Notes under the pieces: generated by a model
What the model saw: the letters and a program-made list of their open reading frames with translations, nothing else
Told to the model about the DNA's origin: nothing
Databases searched by the model: none
Shown here: positions 1-6,941 of the stretch, one piece after another
Position numbering within the stretch: position 1 is the stretch's first letter
Layout of the letters: the number at the start of each line of letters is the position of its first letter
Position numbers and translations under genes: made by a program
Source of the DNA: Pseudomonadota bacterium
Lineage (GTDB): Bacteria; Pseudomonadota; Alphaproteobacteria; Rhizobiales; Hyphomicrobiaceae
Direction: 5' to 3'
NCBI GenBank assembly: GCA_023428365.1
Contig: JAEYYQ010000083.1
Coordinates: 1 to 6,941 of the forward strand
Length of the DNA: 6,941 nt

Positions 1-388
1 ACTTCACGCCAACCGCTTCAAGCGCTGGACGCGTCGCCTGTCCCATCTGCACCTGCCATGGATTGAACTCGCCCCATTGGCCGCGCATCGTCACCAGCAT
101 CAGGCATGGCGCACGCATGATGGACGGCAGGCCCAGCGCATTGATGCAGTTCCCGACACCTGACGACTGCATGGCGATCATGGCGCGCTTGCCACCGAGC
201 CATTGCCCGGTGACGATCCCCATGCCTTCCTCCTCGGTCGACAGGGTGACGAGCCGGATCTCTTCCTCATCCTTCACCAGATTGAGCAGCCGCGTCAGGC
301 CACCGTCGGGAATCGTGCAGAGCGTGGCGATCTTGCGCTTCTTCATTTCGCGGTAAACCGCGTCTGACCAATGGCTTTCAGCCGTCAT
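1..388 (-). CDS. ThDP-dependent decarboxylase, alpha (PYR-domain) subunit, ComD-like; C-terminus off the left edge
   Basis: The frame opens at ATG (388) with an AAAGGAAA ribosome site 7 bases upstream and runs off the left edge after 129 codons, so the gene is 5'-complete and 3'-truncated by the window. The protein resembles the pyrimidine-binding subunit of sulfopyruvate and phosphonopyruvate decarboxylases. Residues 49-57 (LSTEEEGMG) hold the conserved Glu that activates the ThDP aminopyrimidine ring. A Gly-rich stretch follows (GQWLGGKR, 61-68), then MQSSGVGNCINAL (73-85) and MRGQWGEFNPWQ (101-112), all typical of this family. Such enzymes are normally split, with a separate diphosphate-binding beta subunit encoded next to alpha; that partner would lie beyond position 1. 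Known members decarboxylate a 2-keto acid in the cytoplasm. The substrate here is unknown, and sulfopyruvate or phosphonopyruvate should not be assumed. It is transcribed away from the BKACE gene. Confidence 0.85.
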   Translation of the reverse strand, partial: MTAESHWSDAVYREMKKRKIATLCTIPDGGLTRLLNLVKDEEEIRLVTLSTEEEGMGIVTGQWLGGKRAMIAMQSSGVGNCINALGLPSIMRAPCLMLVTMRGQWGEFNPWQVQMGQATRPALEAVGVK

Positions 389-558
389 GAGCCGTTTCCT
401 TTAGTAGCGAGCTCCCATGACTTTCTATCCGAGACCTGGACGGACGGAGCAAGCATTTTCGGCTCGTGAACGTGCATGCCACCGATACGCAGCCAGGGGT
501 GGACGCATCCAGCCCGCTCCTGCCAATATCCGGTAAATGTCTAGGGAGCAGATAATAA
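389..558. promoter_or_regulatory. Divergent intergenic region between the decarboxylase and BKACE genes
   Basis: This 170-base gap separates two divergent starts and must hold both promoters. The clear elements are two ribosome sites: AAAGGAAA (396-403, minus) for the decarboxylase and AGGGAG (543-548, plus), 10 bases before the BKACE ATG. No convincing -35/-10 pair stands out on either strand. A GTATAC core like that at 3241 is absent. A spaced inverted GAGCCG/CGGCTC pair (389-394 and 460-465) is short enough to be chance. Confidence 0.55.
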
Positions 559-1437
559 ATGAAACCGACCATACTAACCTGCGCGGTGACTGGCACCTTT
601 CCAACGCGCGAGCAAAATCCAAATCTGCCGGTCACACCCGCCGAGATCGCCGATCAGTGTATCGGCGCGGCCAAGGCGGGTGCCGCGGTCTGCCATATCC
701 ACGTTCGCGATCCGGCGACAGGCAAGCCCAGCATGAAGCTCGAATATTATCGGGAGGTCGTGCAGCGGCTGCGCTCGTCCGGCACGGATATGCTCATTAA
801 TCTGACGACCGGACCCGGCGGCCGCTTCGTGCCAAGCGATGACGATCCCAGCAAGGCCGGCCCAGGCTCCGCACTGACGACGCCCGAAATCCGCACCGAG
901 CATATCGTCGAGCTGAAGCCGGATCTGTGCAGCCTTGATCTCAACACCATGTGGTTTGGCGGCGGCGCCGTGATCAACACGCCGCGCAATATCCGTATCA
1001 TGGCCGAGCGGATGTATGCGGCCGGGGTGAAACCCGAACTCGAAGTCTTCGACACCGGCGACTTCATGCTGGCCAATGATCTATTCACCGACGGTACGTT
1101 GAAGTCGCCCGCACTCTTCCAGATCGTGACCGGCATCAAGTACGGCATGGCCGCCACGCCGGAGAACATGTGCTACGCGAAATCGCTGCTGCCGAAGGAT
1201 TGCGAATGGGCCGCATTCGGCGCCGGCCGCCTCGCCTTTCCGATGCTCGCGCAAGCCTTCATTCTCGGCGGGCACTGCCGGATCGGCATGGAGGATACGC
1301 TCTACCTCGCAAAAGGTCAGCCCGCGCCGCACAATGCCGCGCTGGTGGAACGAGCCGTCCGCATCATTGAAAACCTGGGCGGCAAACTGGCGAGTGTCAA
1401 CGAAGCGCGCCAGATCCTTGGGTTGAAGGTAGGCTAA
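559..1437 (+). CDS. BKACE (DUF849) family beta-keto acid cleavage enzyme
   Basis: This 292-residue protein belongs to the family of 3-keto-5-aminohexanoate cleavage enzyme (Kce). Family members condense a beta-keto acid with acetyl-CoA and release acetoacetate plus a shortened acyl-CoA, on a Zn-dependent TIM barrel. Visible signatures are TCAVTG (7-12), NLPVTPAEIA (22-31), HIHVRD (46-51) with zinc ligands His46 and His48, LTTGPGG (82-88), and GMEDT (243-247) with the third metal ligand Glu245 and catalytic Asp246. Compared with my memory of Kce there is an insertion of about 15 residues around 92-115. Kce Glu14, which contacts the substrate amino group, aligns with Phe14, so an amino substrate is unlikely. 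The ATG has an AGGGAG site upstream and family-like N-terminal spacing. The gene is convergent with the cupin. Family assignment is firm; the substrate is unknown. Confidence 0.93.
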   Translation: MKPTILTCAVTGTFPTREQNPNLPVTPAEIADQCIGAAKAGAAVCHIHVRDPATGKPSMKLEYYREVVQRLRSSGTDMLINLTTGPGGRFVPSDDDPSKAGPGSALTTPEIRTEHIVELKPDLCSLDLNTMWFGGGAVINTPRNIRIMAERMYAAGVKPELEVFDTGDFMLANDLFTDGTLKSPALFQIVTGIKYGMAATPENMCYAKSLLPKDCEWAAFGAGRLAFPMLAQAFILGGHCRIGMEDTLYLAKGQPAPHNAALVERAVRIIENLGGKLASVNEARQILGLKVG

Positions 1438-1441
1438 AAGT

Positions 1442-1500
1442 CACCGTCGTACGGTGCTGATTGGTCTCCCGGCTGAAGCACAATCGCGTCAGACCGGGAG
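1442..1500. terminator. Two hairpins in the convergent BKACE/cupin junction, possible bidirectional terminator
   Basis: A perfect 6-bp hairpin (CACCGT, loop CGT, ACGGTG; 1442-1456) starts 4 bases after the BKACE stop. A second, longer one follows: CTCCCGGCTGA (1466-1476) pairs with TCAG-A-CCGGGAG (1489-1500) around a 12-base loop with one bulged A. Both lie between two convergent stop codons, where a shared terminator is expected. Neither is followed by a T-run on either strand, so intrinsic termination is not proven; they could be 3'-end stabilising structures. Confidence 0.5.
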
Positions 1501-1514
1501 AAACCGTCGTAAGA

Positions 1515-1901
1515 TCAACTTGCAGGCTGATCGAAGAACCTGTTCGGCCGGAGGAAGAACGACAGCACCATCGCGCCATCAGGCGAATGCGCCACGTGAC
1601 GGCTGCCGGGTGGCCGCCAGACATAATTGCCCGCGGTCGCAACGCCCTCCCCGTCGGCCAGGCTGCCTTCGAGAACGTAGCTCTGTTCGATGTCCACGTG
1701 CTCGTGATCCGGCAGTACGGCCCCGGGCGCAAGCCGCGTCAGCGCGGTCAAAAGCCCGGTGTCCTTGTCCTCCATGAGCACCTTGATGTCGACGCCCGGA
1801 AATCGCGTCGGCGCCCACGGCAAATCATCAACGGGGACATAGCGTGACGCGAGGGCCGACAGGCCCTCGTGATTTTTCGCATTCGGAGTCGTTATGGCCA
1901 T
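1515..1901 (-). CDS. Small single-domain cupin protein
   Basis: A 128-residue cupin, resembling the ChrR-like cupin group. Motif 1, G(X)5HXH(X)3E(X)6G, is exact at residues 60-79, with His66, His68 and Glu72 as metal ligands. Motif 2, beginning Gly91 with PPG at 97-99, supplies the fourth ligand His102. All four ligands are intact, so a metal-binding enzyme or sensor is plausible; many such cupins are isomerases, dioxygenases or lyases of keto acids. The start is placed at ATG 1901 because GGAGG (1910-1914, minus) lies 8 bases upstream. A longer GTG start at 1916 would place that ribosome site inside the gene. It lies 58 bases downstream of the XylX-like gene on the same strand, so the two are probably cotranscribed and may act on successive intermediates. 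The reaction cannot be read from sequence. Confidence 0.88.
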   Translation of the reverse strand: MAITTPNAKNHEGLSALASRYVPVDDLPWAPTRFPGVDIKVLMEDKDTGLLTALTRLAPGAVLPDHEHVDIEQSYVLEGSLADGEGVATAGNYVWRPPGSRHVAHSPDGAMVLSFFLRPNRFFDQPAS

Positions 1902-1959
1902 TGCGGTTTCCTCCACCTTGTTTTTCAGACCGCTAAACGACAGATGCCTTTCGCCGGCG

Positions 1960-3144
1960 TTACGGCTTCTCGAGCAATCCGCGTCCGGCGAGATTGCGCA
2001 TCAGATCACCCACCCCGAATGTCCACGCCGGTGCCTGGTCCGACGTCGTCATGCGGTTGGTCAGGCTGCCGAGCTCCGTCGACTGGATCGTGACGATATC
2101 GCCGACCTTGTGCGTAAAGCCCTGGCCCTTGTCGCCGCGATCCTCCGTTGGGGCAAACATCGTGCCGAGATAAAGCACCGCGCCGTCCGGATACTGGTGC
2201 GTCTTGCCGATCATTTCCGACGCGAGGTCGGCCGGATCACGGGCGATCTCGGACATGCTCGATTTGCCGGACAACTTGAAGCCGTCCGTGCCCTCGACGG
2301 TGAGGTTCACATCCATGCGGCGCACGGTGTCGAGATCGAACGTCCCGTCGAAAAAGCGGATGAACGGCCCAATGGTGGCGCTGGCGTTGTTGTCCTTCGC
2401 CTTGGACAGCAGCAGCGCCGAGCGGCCTTCGAAATCGCGCAGGTTGACGTCGTTGCCGAGCGTCGCGCCGACGATCTTGCCCTTTGACGTGATCACGAGC
2501 ACGACTTCCGGCTCGGGATTGTTCCAGGTCGAACGCGGATGAAGACCCGCATCCATGCCGTGACCGACACCCGACATCGGCTGCGCCTTGGTGAAGATCT
2601 CAGCGTCCTCGCCGATGCCGACTTCGAGATATTGCGACCACGCGCCTTGCGCGATCAGCACCTTCTTCAATTCCAAAGCCTCGGGTGAGCCCGGCTTGAG
2701 GCTGCGCAAATCACCGCCGAGCTGCTTTTGCACCTGCGCCCGGATCGCTTCCGCCTTCTCGGGGGCGCCCTTGGCCTGCTCCTCGATGACCCGTTCCAGC
2801 AGCGAACGGGCAAACGTCACACCGGCGGCCTTGATGGCCTGAAGATCGATCGGCGCCAGCAACCACGGCTTGCCGCTATTGCGACCGGCCTCGGGCGTAT
2901 TCGCGAGGATGTCGGCCAGCGTTCCGATGCGCTCACCGCGACTTGAACGAACGATATCGGCAGCATTCTGCATCTCGCACAGATCGCGCATCGTCGGCGC
3001 ATGCTGGCTGATATCGAAGACCCCATCCTGACGGATCGCCACAACGGACGGTCCCTTCAAATCCGGACGCCAGACGCGCCCTGCGAGCGCCCCGGCCGTG
3101 CCATCACGCGGCAACGTTACCTGCTCCGACATCCGGTCTTGCAT
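1960..3144 (-). CDS. FAH-family enzyme, XylX-like 2-keto-3-deoxy-acid dehydratase
   Basis: This 394-residue protein has a fumarylacetoacetase fold and closely resembles, from memory, the Caulobacter Weimberg-pathway enzyme XylX, which dehydrates 2-keto-3-deoxy-D-xylonate to 2-ketoglutarate semialdehyde. It has the same long form: an N-terminal domain to about residue 95, a linker with LERVIEEQAKG (116-126), and a C-terminal catalytic domain. Metal ligands are visible as the EPE pair (Glu211, Glu213) after WNNP and Asp232 in GNDVNLRDFEG. Further catalytic-domain blocks are LSKAKDNNAS (246-255), HQYPDG (316-321) and LGTMFAP (326-332). The ATG at 3144 has GGAGGAAAG upstream (3152-3160, minus); the internal Met5 is too far from it. 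No xylose genes are nearby, so substrate transfer from XylX is tentative: a related 2-keto-3-deoxy acid, or hydrolysis of an acylpyruvate, remains possible. It heads the pair with the cupin. Confidence 0.88.
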   Translation of the reverse strand: MQDRMSEQVTLPRDGTAGALAGRVWRPDLKGPSVVAIRQDGVFDISQHAPTMRDLCEMQNAADIVRSSRGERIGTLADILANTPEAGRNSGKPWLLAPIDLQAIKAAGVTFARSLLERVIEEQAKGAPEKAEAIRAQVQKQLGGDLRSLKPGSPEALELKKVLIAQGAWSQYLEVGIGEDAEIFTKAQPMSGVGHGMDAGLHPRSTWNNPEPEVVLVITSKGKIVGATLGNDVNLRDFEGRSALLLSKAKDNNASATIGPFIRFFDGTFDLDTVRRMDVNLTVEGTDGFKLSGKSSMSEIARDPADLASEMIGKTHQYPDGAVLYLGTMFAPTEDRGDKGQGFTHKVGDIVTIQSTELGSLTNRMTTSDQAPAWTFGVGDLMRNLAGRGLLEKP

Positions 3145-3217
3145 TGTCAGTCTTTCCTCCGTGGTGTTCTGAGCGGTGCGCCCAGCGGGTCTGCCTCATA
3201 TCGGCCGTGACCCGCGT

Positions 3218-3247
3218 TTGACTTTGCGATAAGCTGTTACGTATACA
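3218..3247 (+). promoter_or_regulatory. Putative promoter with overlapping GTATAC operator core for the dehydrogenase-GntR operon
   Basis: Within the 202-base divergent region (3145-3346), TTGACT (3218-3223) is followed after 18 bases by TATACA (3242-3247), giving -35 and -10 matches of 4/6 each with the TTG and TATA cores intact. A 6-base palindrome GTATAC (3241-3246) overlaps the -10. FCD-type GntR regulators commonly bind sites centred on GTATAC (extended form near TTGTATACAA), and this operon encodes one. An A/T-rich patch continues to about 3254, unusual in this GC-rich DNA. The flanks match the extended palindrome only partly. Promoter and operator are predicted from sequence alone. Confidence 0.5.
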
Positions 3248-3346
3248 TTATTAAAGCCATGATCGACCGCGCACATCGTAGGTTGTCCTGCCGGATTGTG
3301 CAAAGTCGGAAGCTGGCCTGGAAACGCACTCAATGGAGTTCTTAGA

Positions 3347-4462
3347 ATGCCCTCGAACGCGCTGCAGATTGCCGTATTCGCCGGTGACGGCATCGGGCCC
3401 GAGGTCATCTCACCTTCAGTAGAAATACTCAAGCTGCTCGAATCTCGCGTGGGGGACTTCCACCTCCAGTTCACCGACTATCCGGTCGGCGCCGGCTGCT
3501 ATCTGGAAACCGGCAAGGACATCTCCGACGAGTCGTTCGAGGCCGCACGCGCCGCTGACGCTATCCTTCTTGGTGCCATCGGTCTGCCCAGCGTCCGCTT
3601 TCCGGACGGCACCGAGATCCGGCCGCATCTGAGAATGCGCGACGAATTCGGCCTTTACGCTGGCGTGCGGCCCGTCAAAGCCTATGCCAACACGCCTCGC
3701 CGGCTTCTCGATGAGCGGGCCGCCAACATCGACCTGATCGTTTTGCGCGAGTCCACGGAAGGACTGTTCTTCACGCAGGGAAAAGGCGAAGTCAGCCACA
3801 CGGAAGCGCGTGAGACGCTGCGCATTACCCGCGCCACCAGCGAGAAGCTGTTCGACGCAGCGTTCAAACTGGCCCGTCAGCGCAAGGCGCGCGGCGGCAA
3901 GGGGCGCGTCACCTGCGTCGACAAATCCAACGTGTTCCGCGCGTTTGCCTTCTTCCGCGAGATCTTCACGGAGCGCGCGGCGCTCTATCCCGATATCGAA
4001 GCCACTTATGCCTACGTCGACGCCATGGCGCTCGATCTCATCCGCAAGCCGTGGGACTACGACGTGCTGGTGATGGAGAATATGTTCGGCGACATTCTCT
4101 CCGATCTTGGCGGCGGACTTGTTGGTGGCATGGGCATGGCCTCATGCGCCGAGATTGGCGACAATCACGCACTGTTCCAGCCTGCCCACGGCACCGCCCC
4201 CGATATCGCGGGACAAGGTAAGGCAAATCCGCTCGCTACCTTCCTGTCCGCAGCCCTGATGCTCGACTGGCTCGGAGAGCGTCATGGCAATCCGCAGCTG
4301 ACAGCCGCTGCAGGTATCCTCAACTCTGCCGTTGAAACCGCCTTCGCCAAGGGGCGGCTGCGTCCCATGGAATTTGGTGGCGATCAGGGATCGAAGGAGG
4401 TTACCCAGGAAGTCATCGCCGCCATCGAGCATATCGTCAGCTCCAGGCCGCGGAAATCCTAA
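3347..4462 (+). CDS. Isocitrate/isopropylmalate dehydrogenase-family oxidoreductase
   Basis: A 371-residue NAD(P)-dependent beta-hydroxyacid dehydrogenase of the IPMDH/ICDH/tartrate dehydrogenase fold. FAGDGIGPEV (11-20) opens the Rossmann-like core. The substrate arginines are probably Arg98, Arg108 (GVRP) and Arg134 (LRES). VDKSN (191-195) gives catalytic Lys193, YVDAM gives Asp225, and ENMFGDILSD (244-253) gives metal ligands Asp249 and Asp253. QPAHGTAPDIAGQG (278-291) is the cofactor-binding loop. The catalytic Tyr that follows the T(E/G)G(L/I) motif in LeuB and ICDH is Phe141 here (STEGLFF). The substrate segment differs from LeuB, so this is a catabolic paralogue and not leucine biosynthesis. 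ATG 3347 is chosen because GGAG (3335-3338) lies 8 bases upstream; an in-frame TTG at 3296 adds 17 residues with no family resemblance. The GntR gene follows 12 bases later. Confidence 0.9.
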   Translation: MPSNALQIAVFAGDGIGPEVISPSVEILKLLESRVGDFHLQFTDYPVGAGCYLETGKDISDESFEAARAADAILLGAIGLPSVRFPDGTEIRPHLRMRDEFGLYAGVRPVKAYANTPRRLLDERAANIDLIVLRESTEGLFFTQGKGEVSHTEARETLRITRATSEKLFDAAFKLARQRKARGGKGRVTCVDKSNVFRAFAFFREIFTERAALYPDIEATYAYVDAMALDLIRKPWDYDVLVMENMFGDILSDLGGGLVGGMGMASCAEIGDNHALFQPAHGTAPDIAGQGKANPLATFLSAALMLDWLGERHGNPQLTAAAGILNSAVETAFAKGRLRPMEFGGDQGSKEVTQEVIAAIEHIVSSRPRKS

Positions 4463-4474
4463 CCAGCAAAGACC

Positions 4475-5197
4475 ATGCCCAAAGCCAATCGTTCGGATTC
4501 AACCGCTGAAGTGGCAGCCGATAATCTCGAGATCCTCGACCGGCTGCCGCAAACTCAGCGCGCGTATCGCGAGATCAGGCGGCGCATTCTCGACAACGAT
4601 ATGCCGCCCAACGCTCAGTATCTCGAACAGGAGCTGGCCGACGCACTGGGTATGAGCCGAACCCCGGTACGCGAGGCACTGATCCGGCTGAGCGATGAGC
4701 GGCTGGTCGAAGTGCGGCCGCGTCACGGCGCGCGCGTGCTTCCGGTGTCGGTTGATGACATGCGTGAGATCTATGAGCTGATGACGGAGCTCGAAGCGCT
4801 CGCCGCTCGTATCGTCGCCGAGCGCGGCCTGACGCGCGAGGAGCTTCGCGAGATCGAACGCAGTGTCAAAGATATGAATGCCGCGCTGGAACGGGACGAT
4901 CTTCTCGACTGGGCAAGGCACGACGAGCTGTTCCACACGCTGCTTGTCGACCTCGCCGGCAATTCCCGCATGAGCCAGGTGGTTGCGACGTTCCGTGATC
5001 AAGCCTATCGCGCACGCATGCAGACATTGAAACTGCGACCCAAGCCGGTGGAATCAAATCGAGATCACGCCGAATTGGTCGAGGCCATTCGCAATCGCGA
5101 CGCCGAGCATGCCGCCACCATCCACCGCCGCCATCGCCAGAAGGCAGCGACCATGCTGTTGCAGCTTCTCGCGCGCTGCGGCAGCGAAGGGCTTTAA
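4475..5197 (+). CDS. GntR-family transcriptional regulator, FCD subfamily
   Basis: A 240-residue regulator with an N-terminal winged helix (about 26-92) containing LEQELADALGMSRTPVREAL (50-69), the typical GntR recognition region, and HGARV at the wing (84-88). The all-helical FCD domain (about 95-235) carries the usual ligand-sensing metal set: Asp150, His154, His198 and His220, with spacing like the family consensus. FCD members usually repress and are released by a small acid bound next to the metal. It starts 12 bases after the dehydrogenase stop and has no clear Shine-Dalgarno (only CAGCAAAGACC before the ATG), so translation is probably coupled to that gene. It probably controls the island and itself; the GTATAC core at 3241-3246 is the best operator candidate. 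The effector is probably the pathway substrate or an intermediate. Confidence 0.93.
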   Translation: MPKANRSDSTAEVAADNLEILDRLPQTQRAYREIRRRILDNDMPPNAQYLEQELADALGMSRTPVREALIRLSDERLVEVRPRHGARVLPVSVDDMREIYELMTELEALAARIVAERGLTREELREIERSVKDMNAALERDDLLDWARHDELFHTLLVDLAGNSRMSQVVATFRDQAYRARMQTLKLRPKPVESNRDHAELVEAIRNRDAEHAATIHRRHRQKAATMLLQLLARCGSEGL

Positions 5198-5345
5198 GCC
5201 GAAACCTTACCCGCCGACCGTCATCCGGGCTTTATGCCCGAGATCCAGTTCTCCGCGGACGTTGGGCATGATCTCGGCGACAAGCGCAACAATCAGCGTC
5301 ATATCTCAGCACAGAACGTTTCCGCCTTACTCAGAACCGCTCTGT
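5198..5345. other. Intergenic spacer with overlapping inverted repeats downstream of GntR
   Basis: No gene is supported here. A perfect 5-bp hairpin CGGGC-TTTAT-GCCCG occupies 5226-5240. Overlapping it, CCGAGATC (5238-5245) pairs perfectly with GATCTCGG (5270-5277), and ATGCCC (5234-5239) also has its inverse GGGCAT at 5264-5269. These pairings compete with each other. No T-run follows. It could be a decayed intergenic palindromic repeat or a 3'-end structure for the GntR operon. Confidence 0.45.
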
Positions 5346-5445
5346 TGTCATCCCGGCATTTCGCGTGAGCTAAATATCCGGGACCCAGGTGGCATTTCCT
5401 AATCCCTGGGTCCCGGCTCTCCGCTTCGCTCCGGCCGGGATGACA
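5346..5445. repeat. Palindromic intergenic repeat, copy 1
   Basis: A 100-base nested palindrome. The outer arms are TGTCATCCCGGC (5346-5357) and GCCGGGATGACA (5434-5445), an exact 12-base inverted pair. The inner arms are CCGGGACCCAGG (5378-5389) and CCTGGGTCCCGG (5405-5416), again an exact 12-base pair. It sits between the convergent ends of the GntR operon and tgt. The right half (5411-5445) matches, in inverted orientation, the left half of the second copy at 6639-6746. Such elements resemble the dispersed REP-like repeats of Hyphomicrobiales. No T-run follows on either strand, so it is not a classical terminator, although it may stabilise or end both transcripts. Confidence 0.88.
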
Positions 5446-5482
5446 AACGGATGGTGCGATCTCAATCGAAAAGGTTTCAGGC

Positions 5483-6615
<1,133 letters not shown>

Positions 6616-6619
<4 letters not shown>

Positions 6620-6768
6620 GCCGTCCACACGCTCTTACTGTCATCCCGGCCATAGCGCGTCAGCGCGGAGAGCCGGGACCCAGAATTCGAATGCCGGAGT
6701 ATCTGGTTCTGGGTCCCGGCTCGCGCTGCGCGCGTCCGGGATGACACGTTTTTTAGACGTCCCGTCAT
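6616..6768 (-). CDS. 50-codon open frame bridging the queA stop to the tgt start (possible leader ORF)
   Basis: Its ATG (6766-6768, minus) overlaps the queA TGA as ATGA, and its TGA (6616-6618) overlaps the tgt ATG, again as ATGA. It has an excellent Shine-Dalgarno, AAGGAGG (6776-6782, minus), 7 bases from the ATG. The 50-residue product (starting MTGRLKN, ending KSVWTA) is Arg/Ser-rich, mostly translated palindromic repeat, and resembles no family I know. It is probably not a functional protein. Its translation could carry ribosomes from queA through the hairpin to tgt. An open frame of this length can occur by chance in GC-rich DNA. Confidence 0.3.
6639..6746. repeat. Palindromic intergenic repeat, copy 2, between queA and tgt
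   Basis: A 108-base nested palindrome of the same family as the copy at 5346. The outer arms are TGTCATCCCGG (6639-6649) and CCGGGATGACA (6736-6746), the inner arms GCCGGGACCCAGA (6672-6684) and TCTGGGTCCCGGC (6708-6720), all exact pairs. The reverse complement of its left half (segments GGCTCTCCGC and GGCCGGGATGACA) matches the right half of copy 1, so the two lie in inverted orientation around tgt. Their middles differ. It separates queA from tgt and would fold strongly in the shared mRNA. Confidence 0.88.
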
Positions 6769-6941
6769 GCCCCTGCCTCCTTCGCCGGAAACAGCAGAGA
6801 TGCGTCACCGTAGGAATAAAACCGATAGCCGCTCGCAATCGCATGCGCATAGGCGCGCTGCATCAGCGGCAATCCAGCAAATGCCGACACCAGCATGAAC
6901 AGCGTCGAGCGTGGCAGGTGGAAGTTGGTCATCAGAATGTC
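6765..6941 (-). CDS. queA: QueA, S-adenosylmethionine:tRNA ribosyltransferase-isomerase; C-terminal 58 residues
   Basis: Only the C-terminus is present; the frame enters from the right edge and stops at TGA (6765-6767). The visible [20 protein letters not shown] and [14 protein letters not shown] blocks are the conserved end of QueA, which transfers and isomerises the ribosyl part of SAM onto preQ1-tRNA to form epoxyqueuosine. It acts directly after Tgt in the same cytoplasmic pathway, consistent with the shared strand and adjacency to tgt. Its last codons contain the AAGGAGG ribosome site serving the next ATG, which overlaps the stop. Confidence 0.96.
   Translation of the reverse strand, partial: DILMTNFHLPRSTLFMLVSAFAGLPLMQRAYAHAIASGYRFYSYGDASLLFPAKEAGA
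6776..6782 (-). promoter_or_regulatory. Strong Shine-Dalgarno inside the end of queA
   Basis: AAGGAGG on the minus strand lies within the last queA codons, 7 bases before the ATG that overlaps the queA stop. It is the best ribosome site in the window, yet the next real gene, tgt, starts 149 bases further on. It is probably the original tgt ribosome site, separated from tgt by the repeat-bearing insertion. Confidence 0.65.

Noticed and set aside
1441..1511. CCGTCGTA repeated at about 1444 and 1503 as a possible operator or attachment site
   Set aside because: Only 8 bases match, the flanks differ, and the first copy is part of a hairpin; chance is enough to explain it.
1902..1916. GTG start extending the cupin by five residues
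   Set aside because: Its first codons are the GGAGG ribosome site that serves ATG 1901.
1894..2487. 197-residue plus-strand open frame
   Set aside because: It is antisense to the cupin start and the end of the XylX-like gene, whose families and motifs are clear; its own sequence is low-complexity and lacks a ribosome site.
1960..3144. Naming the FAH-family gene xylX and the pathway Weimberg
   Set aside because: Similarity is strong, but no xylose dehydrogenase, xylonate dehydratase or semialdehyde dehydrogenase is in the window, and the partners (BKACE, IPMDH-like enzyme, ThDP decarboxylase) point to another route.
3296..3346. Upstream TTG start adding 17 residues to the dehydrogenase
   Set aside because: No ribosome site fits it and the added residues lack family resemblance; ATG 3347 has GGAG 8 bases upstream.
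4499..5002. 167-residue minus-strand open frame opposite the GntR gene
   Set aside because: Shadow of a GC-rich coding strand; the GntR/FCD frame has full family motifs and the antisense product resembles nothing.
5346..5445. Repeat copies read as a CRISPR or classical intrinsic terminator
   Set aside because: There are only two copies, over a kilobase apart and in inverted orientation, with no spacers, and no T-run follows the first copy on either strand.

Overview
The window is GC-rich, coding-dense DNA with strong G/C preference at third codon positions. It looks like an alphaproteobacterial chromosome, probably Hyphomicrobiales and perhaps the Bradyrhizobium/Rhodopseudomonas/Afipia side. 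The reasons are the protein sequences, the queA-tgt pair, and intergenic repeats that begin TGTCATCCCGGC and end CCGGGATGACA. The genus is inferred and not certain.

Positions 1-5197 hold a compact catabolic island. At the left edge is the start of a thiamine-diphosphate (ThDP) decarboxylase alpha-type subunit (minus strand, cut by the window edge). It diverges from a DUF849/BKACE beta-keto acid cleavage enzyme (559-1437, plus). Convergent to that is a minus-strand pair: a fumarylacetoacetase-fold enzyme very like the 2-keto-3-deoxy-pentonate dehydratase XylX (1960-3144), followed by a small single-domain cupin (1515-1901). Divergent from the pair is a plus-strand pair: an isocitrate/isopropylmalate-dehydrogenase-family enzyme (3347-4462) and, 12 bases later, a GntR/FCD regulator (4475-5197). 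The 3145-3346 divergent region has a promoter-like TTGACT/TATACA pair whose -10 overlaps a GTATAC core, the type of site FCD regulators bind.

The set reads as a pathway for an unidentified hydroxy or sugar acid: oxidation of a beta-hydroxy acid, condensation and cleavage of a beta-keto acid with acetyl-CoA, 2-keto-acid dehydration or hydrolysis, and 2-keto-acid decarboxylation, under one GntR regulator. The order of steps and the substrate are inference. Two enzymes have substitutions at family active-site positions (Phe14 in BKACE; Phe141 in the dehydrogenase), so the substrate is probably not that of the best-known family members.

Positions 5483-6941 are housekeeping: tgt and the end of queA, consecutive steps of queuosine tRNA modification, both minus strand. 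This Tgt has lost three of the four canonical zinc ligands. Inverted copies of a roughly 100-base palindromic repeat flank tgt. The copy between queA and tgt appears to have been inserted at an ancestral ATGA stop/start junction. It leaves a strong Shine-Dalgarno and a 50-codon open frame in front of tgt, bounded by a 7-base direct repeat.
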